From Actinidia chinensis (lineage: Eukaryota; Streptophyta; Magnoliopsida; Ericales; Actinidiaceae), in contig CM018903.1 in the NCBI GenBank assembly GCA_009663005.1, forward strand, positions 888,409 to 900,908: a DNA stretch of 12,500 nt, written 5' to 3'. The notes under the pieces were generated by a model, which was not told the origin of the DNA, did no database searches, and saw only the letters and a list, made by a program, of their open reading frames with translations. Shown one piece after another: positions 7,815 through 12,500 of this stretch. The stretch's first letter is position 1, and every line of letters starts with the position of its first letter. The position numbers and the translations under genes were made by a program.

Positions 7815-9990
7815 TTAGGGCAACTCCTGTCCAATAGGATCTTCTCCTTCTTTCATCGCCTCCTCTTCCTCCCTCGGCGAAACTTGGTTCCATGCCATAT
7901 TCGCCACGTCGACGCCGAGGTTGGGGAATTGAATGAGGAGCTTGCCTCTTGCAGAACTCAACGGCCTGCTTGAAGTTATGTTGCAAGCAGAAGCTGTCAA
8001 ACCCGCTGCCCTTGAATTCTCCCGAGGCTTGAAGTCCTCAATGGCTAGCTCCTTGGCCTTCGCCCATTTTAATTTGTGAGTGTTCCGCCACGTTGGCCCT
8101 TCAGATCGTCACCCTCGGTTGTCGGGCTTTGATCCATCCTCGGCTAAGCTCGCCAGCCTATTCTCCGCCTTAAGGGCTTCTCTTTTGAGCTTTTAACCAA
8201 TTCCAACTCGGGTCGGAATCCGCGCGAGCCATATGGAATTCTATACGTGGAGATGCTCCTGGCTGGCGGAGGGCAAGAGAATAGGCGAAACGACCACCTT
8301 CCAATATAATCCATCTACAGTATCTGCCAAAAGAACAACACCAAGATTTTCACAATTACTGATCAAGGTGTGTAAAGATTTGGCGACCAATTCATTCTCG
8401 GACAGATCACGGTCAACCTCCTCCTTGTCGGAGCCGAATCACCCCTATGAGCAACCTCCGATCCACAGAAGCATCCGATAGACTCTGGGGCTCGGTTCCT
8501 ACATCGCCACCAGGAAGAGGTCCCGCCTCAGCAAAAAATCATGCCCCTTGGCATTGATCTTTGTCGCCCCTCGGTTGGACTTGAATCTTTTATGGCGGCT
8601 GGGGCGGCACGGTGTCCTTTTTCTCATTCAAAGAGTCTGGCTTGCCTATTTTTCGGATACCTTGGATGCCTTTCCGCGTACGTTTCTCCCGAATAACGAC
8701 TCCTTTTGGTGGGAGGCTTGTCTGTTGTCGCATTCTCGCTTCTCAGCCTTGGCCTTACCCCTTGTTTTCACCTCAAGGCGGGGCAAACCAGCTCGAGCCG
8801 ACATAACTGCCATGGGATATCAGATAAGGAAGAAAACGTAAATAATTGTTTCTAGAGTATACCATCAGATCTAGCTTCTTGAGCTCCCCCTCGGGGGCAG
8901 CTCGGGGAATTCCGAAATGGAATCCGACCCCGAATCCGAACTGAGCCGGATTCCCCCAGTAGAAGATCCGTCAACGAGTCCTTTACCTACCACCTACCCC
9001 CGAGCCACCTTAGAAGGGTATCGTCGAGGATACCGGGATGGGCTCTCCTAATCGCCTCGCCCCTCTGATACCCCGTCAATGACTTCCCAGTATTCACCCG
9101 AATCTTTCGCGAGTAACGAACTCACCCGCATCACCCGAGGTCGTGTTGTCTCCGCCGCTGGTAGAAAAGCGTCGCGCAAACCAACCGTAAATGTTTTCTT
9201 GAATGTCCGCACCCAGGACCTCGGAAAAAAATCGAAGTACCTCCGGCTCATCTTCGAAGATTCGCCTCCATCCTTCTTGGCAATCAACCTCGGACGATCC
9301 GGCAGCATTGTTGTCAACTCTTTCCCTGAAAATAAGTGTGTCAAGCGACCATACTGTACTTGCAAAAAAAACGAAATAGGAACTAACCCTGGCGTTCTTC
9401 CCAGATCGGGACTCGTGGAGATTATCGCTGGCGTCCGTGCCGAAGGGACTCCCCCTCCGTCCCCCGAAGTCAAAAAGAACCTCGTATTCCAACACCCTTT
9501 CACGTTACTTCTACTCGGATATCCTCGGAGCAAGTTCTTCTCAGGGCCTCGCCTTGTAAGTCGTACACCCACCTAACGGGTAAGGGGGCTGAGGGATACC
9601 AGCACCTGAATTCGTCATCAGGACATTGAGCGTTTGAAGTGGCGCCAGTCACAGGACCCAGATGACTGATCGCGCATGCGTTGGGGATAACTGAGCAGGG
9701 CAAGTCTTGTAATGATCAAAATTTTCTTGATGGTCGGGTGATGGGAAGCCTTGAGGGAGCAGCCAGAAAACGGCTTCGTAAAACGCCACCCTCGCCTGGG
9801 CGGGCTGATAAAAGTGTCTCGCATCCCCCAGGACTCCAAAGTCGTACCCCTGAGGGAAATGAATAGGTAGATCCGAGCTTTGTCAGTTCAGCCTGGGCTG
9901 ACGTTACCCTCCTTCGTAAGACTCGAATACCATCTTGGGAATTTTTTGGTAAATCGGTGTAAATGAGGAGACTGACGTTCGTCTCGTCAT
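7815..9990 (-). pseudogene. Antisense gene A: retroelement accessory protein, Transposase_28-like N-terminus (relic)
   Basis: This reverse-strand gene relic lies downstream of pol. A plausible start is ATG at 9990 (MTRRTSVSSF) and the stop is TAA at 7817-7815, about 725 codons before decay. In N- to C-terminal order, across several frames, are STYSFPSGVRL (near 9870), VAFYEAVF (9789-9766), LPITR (near 9745), and KGCWNTRFFLTSGDGG (9500-9453). This order resembles the N-terminal domain of plant proteins labelled 'putative gypsy type transposon' (Transposase_28). The C-terminal part has AKELAIEDFK (8057-8028), LQHNFKQAVEFCKRQ (7986-7942), then FPNLGVD and an acidic EEEEAMKEGED tail before the stop. 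The middle (about 9050-8150) is too broken to assign. Function in the element is unknown; such antisense genes are recurrent in Tat elements. At least six frame changes or stops make it a pseudogene. Confidence 0.6.
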
Positions 9991-10117
9991 ATAAAACTTT
10001 GACACCTAGATGAACGATATCCAAGAAGCGCAGGGATTGGCTCGTTCTTCACCTACGAGGTTTGGTCTTGAGAACAATAAATGGGACAGGTCGACCTGTT
10101 TACCGGCGAGTGTGCAG

Positions 10118-10285
10118 TTCGGACACCCGGAGCAGCACTTTGACAAGCAATGGAAATGTGCGAATGATAAGGCTACCCATTTATATTACATACATGGGGG
10201 GCTGTACCGATCGGGCCAACGGCCGCAGATCACGCACGTTCCAATTCCGAGAAGTAAAAAAAAATCGTCGTTCCTGCCATTAAAC
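10118..10285 (-). promoter_or_regulatory. Candidate promoter of antisense gene A (copy 1 of a duplicated promoter)
   Basis: A reverse-strand TATAAAT (10185-10179) lies about 190 bp upstream of gene A's candidate ATG. The surrounding 170 bp match the region upstream of gene B at corresponding anchors, given as + strand bases: TCGGAC at 10119 versus 12081, AAATGTGC at 10154 versus 12111, AACGGC at 10218 versus 12181, and TTCCTGCCAT at 10271 versus TTCCTTGCCAT at 12234. Distances from the TATA are 60/57, 25/27, 39/43 and 92/96 bp. Conserved spacing makes common descent likely. Confidence 0.55.
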
Positions 10286-10949
10286 CATTTTTCCCGCCGA
10301 CTCAACCCATTTTGCATTTCATTTCCCCGTCCCGTGGTCTCCTGACGAGTTAGTTGTGTTGACGCTCCATCTGGCCAGACCCATCATTGTCACAAACATC
10401 AAAAAAACACTTCAGGCATTGTCAATCGCGAACAGGCGTGATTCTGTGTGATTAGAAACTATCTATGATTGGATCTACGTCGCCTATCGCGCATTAAATT
10501 GTACATAGTTCTTACCCCGGTAAACCCGAATTACCCTATTGCGCTAAAGCTCTACTTGCTACGTGTCGCCCAAAAGTTTTTGGCCTATTTTTCGACTACA
10601 AGTCAAACCAAAAATGTCGCCTTCGCCGCCCCCTAATCTTTGTATCTCCTAAGGGGTAAGAGGTCTAGATCAGCCAGATCGTCACAGCACAAGCGACTTG
10701 AGACTCTTGATCACTATTACAGACGTCACCATAATGAGAGCCGCCCATTCATTCCGACCAGGAATCTTCATCGCCAGCGATTCTCGCCGTATATATCTCG
10801 TCGCCCAGGAGCTTATAATCGGTTAAGTGTGGAAAGTTTGGACCGCCCGTTTCACCATGAAATTGCAAATAAGATGACGCATACATGCCGAAGTAAATGC
10901 AAGAAGTCCGAAAGGAAAAACGACAAGAGGTTGGAAAGCCATTAAGCTT
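10286..10949. other. Spacer between the two antisense genes
   Basis: I see no recognisable gene. The sequence has scattered CGCC words (for example GTCGCCTATCGCGC near 10489, ATCGCCAGCGATTCTCGCCG near 10770) like the spacer after pol, but less regularly. A forward open frame at 10640-10945 (about 100 codons, rich in Arg and His) has no ATG start and no motif I know, and looks like chance readthrough. Confidence 0.5.
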
Positions 10950-11034
10950 TTAATAATTTATTTCATCCCTTGAGATCACGATAAAAAAATACAAAAAATA
11001 TATATATAAACAAAGAAATACAGAAAGGGGGATC
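10950..11034 (-). terminator. Candidate 3' end / poly(A) region of antisense gene B
   Basis: Reading the reverse strand just after gene B's stop, there is a T-rich tract with TTTGTTTATATATATATTTT, then TTTTTTTATC, then ATGAAATAAATT with AATAAA at 10962-10957. T/TG-rich sequence followed by an AATAAA near-upstream element is the usual layout of plant polyadenylation signals. It supports gene B having been a separate antisense transcription unit. Confidence 0.5.
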
Positions 11035-12036
11035 CTAAACGAGCTCGCCACCCCTCCTCCTCTCGCTGCCCCTTCTTCGGCCGCTCTTTTCTTTCAGTTC
11101 TTTCCCTTCGGTTTCGGCCTCCTCTTTGGCGAGGAATTCATGGTCCATCTCGACGTCCTCCTCCATGTCGACCCGAGTCCAGATACTGATGCGCGAGCTG
11201 TCTCTTGCAGAAGTCAAAGCCATCCACCGAATAAGAGGATGCCGATCCCCTCACAGCTTCTAAAAAGTCATCTGAGTTCTTTGAACCGCGGCGATGATCC
11301 TGCCTTGCGTGCAGACTGGCTCTTTTCCAGCTCAGAGATCCTCGCCTCTAACTCTCCTAGACCGTTGCCTCTAGCATCAACACTCGTGAGCTTCTTCCCT
11401 TCGCCTTCTCCTCAGCAGGGGCACCCTCTAATTCCATGGCCCGATTTTGTGCTCGACCATTTCCATCTCGCAGATTCACGACCGCCTTTGATTGAGGTCC
11501 GCACTCGGCGAAATCCTATTGCGTACGTGAAGAGAAGAACCTACGATAACCCCCCCTGCTACAAACGAATCACATAACCTCGCTGAATATGAATTGACAA
11601 CACCTTTGGGAAAGAACAAATCACCTGCCGAGCACATGGAGAAACTTGGTCACCACCTGATCGAAGTGAGCCTATCCACCTCTCCTTGTCCGCCGCGGAG
11701 TATCCACGCGGCCAGAATCTTTTCTGTTTGTGGCTGCATTGGCCATCACTGAAGCCTGTGGGCCCAAAGCTTCACCAAGAGTTTCGTTGGACCGAACTAA
11801 ACTAAATACCCTCCTGAGAACGGCGGCCTCGCGGGAGCTTCAAAACGCTCCAGTATCGATTCTCGCCTTCTTTGACTCGGCATTGGGCGACCTGCTTCCC
11901 CTTAAACCCATCATCCAAGCCCCTTTTTTCCGATTGGTCTCGATTTCCGAGATTACAACACCCTTGAAGCAGATGTGTGGCGGCCTTTTTGAGCCACGAC
12001 CTTGGCGAGATCATGAGCTTTGAGTCTCTTAGACAT
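11035..12036 (-). pseudogene. Antisense gene B: short coiled-coil-type protein with gene A-like C-terminus (relic)
   Basis: The reverse-strand ATG at 12036-12034 opens MSKRLKAHDLAKVVAQKG, about 100 nt downstream of a strong reverse-strand TATA. The stop is TAG at 11037-11035, so the original protein was about 330 residues. That frame stops after about 27 codons and likely coding continues in other frames: ETLGEALGPQASVMANAATN (about 11797-11738), LGELEARISELEKSQ (11359-11315, a heptad-like coiled-coil stretch), DDFLEAV, then FDFCKRQLAHQY (11218-11183) and an acidic/basic tail (EFLAKEEAETEGKELKEKSG) before the stop. The FCKRQ region and charged tail resemble the end of gene A, but the Transposase_28-like N-terminal part is missing. 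I do not recognise the N-terminus and no function is assigned. Several frame breaks make it a pseudogene. Confidence 0.5.
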
Positions 12037-12078
12037 AGCCGATCACTGATTTACAAAGCATCCTAGAGGAGAGTGAGA

Positions 12079-12250
12079 CGTCGGACAGTTCAGTAGTACA
12101 TGTGAGGTGAAAATGTGCCGAAAGACAAGGGAGCCCCCTATATATAGAGGTAATCACCGGTTCATTCAGTTTACTCAAATAACGGCTGAGAATGTTGGGG
12201 ACGCTTCGAAACCGAGTTCCGCATTTAAGACGCTTCCTTGCCATGTGGGC
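12079..12250 (-). promoter_or_regulatory. Candidate promoter of antisense gene B (copy 2 of the duplicated promoter)
   Basis: CTATATATAG (12138-12147) on the reverse strand gives CTCTATATATAGGGGGCTC, a textbook plant TATA box context. The predicted start near 12110 would leave a leader of about 75 nt before ATG 12036. It shares spaced anchors with the region upstream of gene A (listed in that entry). It lies inside the element about 110-280 bp before the 3' LTR and points away from it. Confidence 0.6.
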
Positions 12251-12347
12251 CTCCCACCCGAGTGATTACCACCATCATTAATACACGTCAGCAGAAGAAA
12301 AATTACTTTAAACTACTACTCAAGTCCAGCTGTCATCTCGACACTTC

Positions 12348-12360
12348 GAGTAGGGGCGAC
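12348..12360 (+). other. Polypurine tract (PPT)
   Basis: CGAGTAGGGGCGAC sits directly before the TG that opens the 3' LTR. Plant Tat-type elements commonly have an AGTAGGGGGC-like tract here, which primes plus-strand DNA synthesis. It is short and interrupted by C, consistent with decay. Confidence 0.65.
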
Positions 12361-12500
12361 TGATTTAGGGAAAATATTCAACACCTATTAATCCTCAAGT
12401 ACCCGCTCCCCAAGGGACTGAACGTCGCCAGACATCAAACCTATGGAGTCCCATCTTCGTCATTTAGAAACGCTAACGCTATCTTCCGAACCCTCTTGAC
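12361..12500 (+). repeat. 3' long terminal repeat (first 140 bp; cut by window end)
   Basis: It starts TGATTTAGGGAAAATATTCA and aligns with the 5' LTR start through CATTTAG...AACGC and ACCCTCTT. A perfect 34-bp match lies at 12421-12454. Elsewhere I count by eye roughly one difference every 7-8 bases, including several 1-2 base indels. The rest of this LTR and the right target duplication lie beyond the window. Confidence 0.9.

Larger units (their letters stand above)
1090..12500 (+). mobile_element. Decayed Ty3/gypsy LTR retrotransposon, Tat lineage, truncated by window end
   Basis: In order: 5' LTR beginning TGATGTAG, primer binding site, gag, PR, RT, RNase H, a second RNase H, integrase, a 4.9-kb 3' region with two reverse-strand gene relics, polypurine tract, and the start of a 3' LTR beginning TGATTTAG. 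PR-RT-RH-INT order defines Ty3/gypsy. The second RNase H, absence of a chromodomain after INT and antisense genes downstream of pol point to the non-chromovirus Tat clade. The coding parts are interrupted by frame changes and stops about every 100-300 bp, and the two LTR starts differ at many positions, so it is old and non-autonomous. The 5-bp target duplication would be ATTAT (1085-1089) on the left, but the right-hand copy lies outside the window. GC content is clearly higher than in the flank. Confidence 0.9.

Noticed and set aside
8233..8841. Forward open frames of 64-97 codons
   Set aside because: They are opposite the broken middle of gene A, without recognisable motifs or continuity with pol.
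9079..9576. Forward open frame of 165 codons
   Set aside because: It overlaps the reverse-strand gene A region with the KGCWNTRFF motif. The forward translation shows no family features, so it is a shadow of the antisense coding sequence.
10010..10345. Forward open frame of 111 codons over the gene A promoter
   Set aside because: It lies across the region matched to the gene B promoter and has no motif, so a promoter/leader reading is better supported.
10640..10945. Forward frame of about 100 codons, Arg/His-rich, in the spacer
   Set aside because: It opens with TTG and not ATG, has no detectable motif, and lies in a region with CGCC-type simple words.
11140..11577. Forward open frame of 145 codons
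   Set aside because: It is antisense to the coiled-coil and FCKRQ parts of gene B. Its proline- and serine-rich translation is what the reverse of Glu/Leu/Arg-rich coding sequence tends to give.

Overview
The window is plant nuclear DNA, almost certainly from a flowering plant. It has AT-rich flanking sequence with one recognisable exon of a plant PDR-type ABCG transporter. The rest is one long, decayed Ty3/gypsy LTR retrotransposon that starts at 1090 and runs off the right edge. No bacterial, organellar, CRISPR, rRNA or tRNA feature was seen.

Left flank (1-1089): an isolated 91-nt exon (323-413, + strand) encodes the ABC signature region of a PDR/ABCG half-domain and still has both splice signals. 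Downstream are an AT-rich stretch, a promoter-like TATA sequence (848-858) and a 76-bp tandem duplication (886-1037). The retroelement sits about 50 bp further on.

Retroelement (1090 to beyond 12500): the 5' LTR is about 700 bp with its own TATA box, followed by a primer binding site. A broken gag and a broken pol follow, with domains in the order PR, RT, RNase H, second RNase H, INT; pol ends at 7410-7412. The second RNase H, the lack of a chromodomain and the long 3' region with reverse-strand genes place it in the Tat lineage (Tat/Ogre/Grande/RIRE2-like). A polypurine tract and the first 140 bp of the 3' LTR close the window. Reading frames switch repeatedly and several catalytic residues are lost, so it is not autonomous.

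The 4.9 kb between pol and the 3' LTR is the most interesting part. It carries two reverse-strand gene relics. Gene A (9990 to 7815) has an N-terminal part that resembles the 'putative gypsy type transposon' (Transposase_28-like) family of plant antisense retroelement ORFs. Gene B (12036 to 11035) is shorter. Both end in a similar C-terminal segment containing FCKRQ. Both also have a reverse-strand TATA region with at least five matching sequence anchors at nearly the same spacing over about 170 bp. By eye this looks like an internal duplication of an antisense transcription unit, with the copy nearer the 3' LTR lacking the N-terminal domain.

Every family assignment here is from motif recognition by eye; no database search or alignment program was run.
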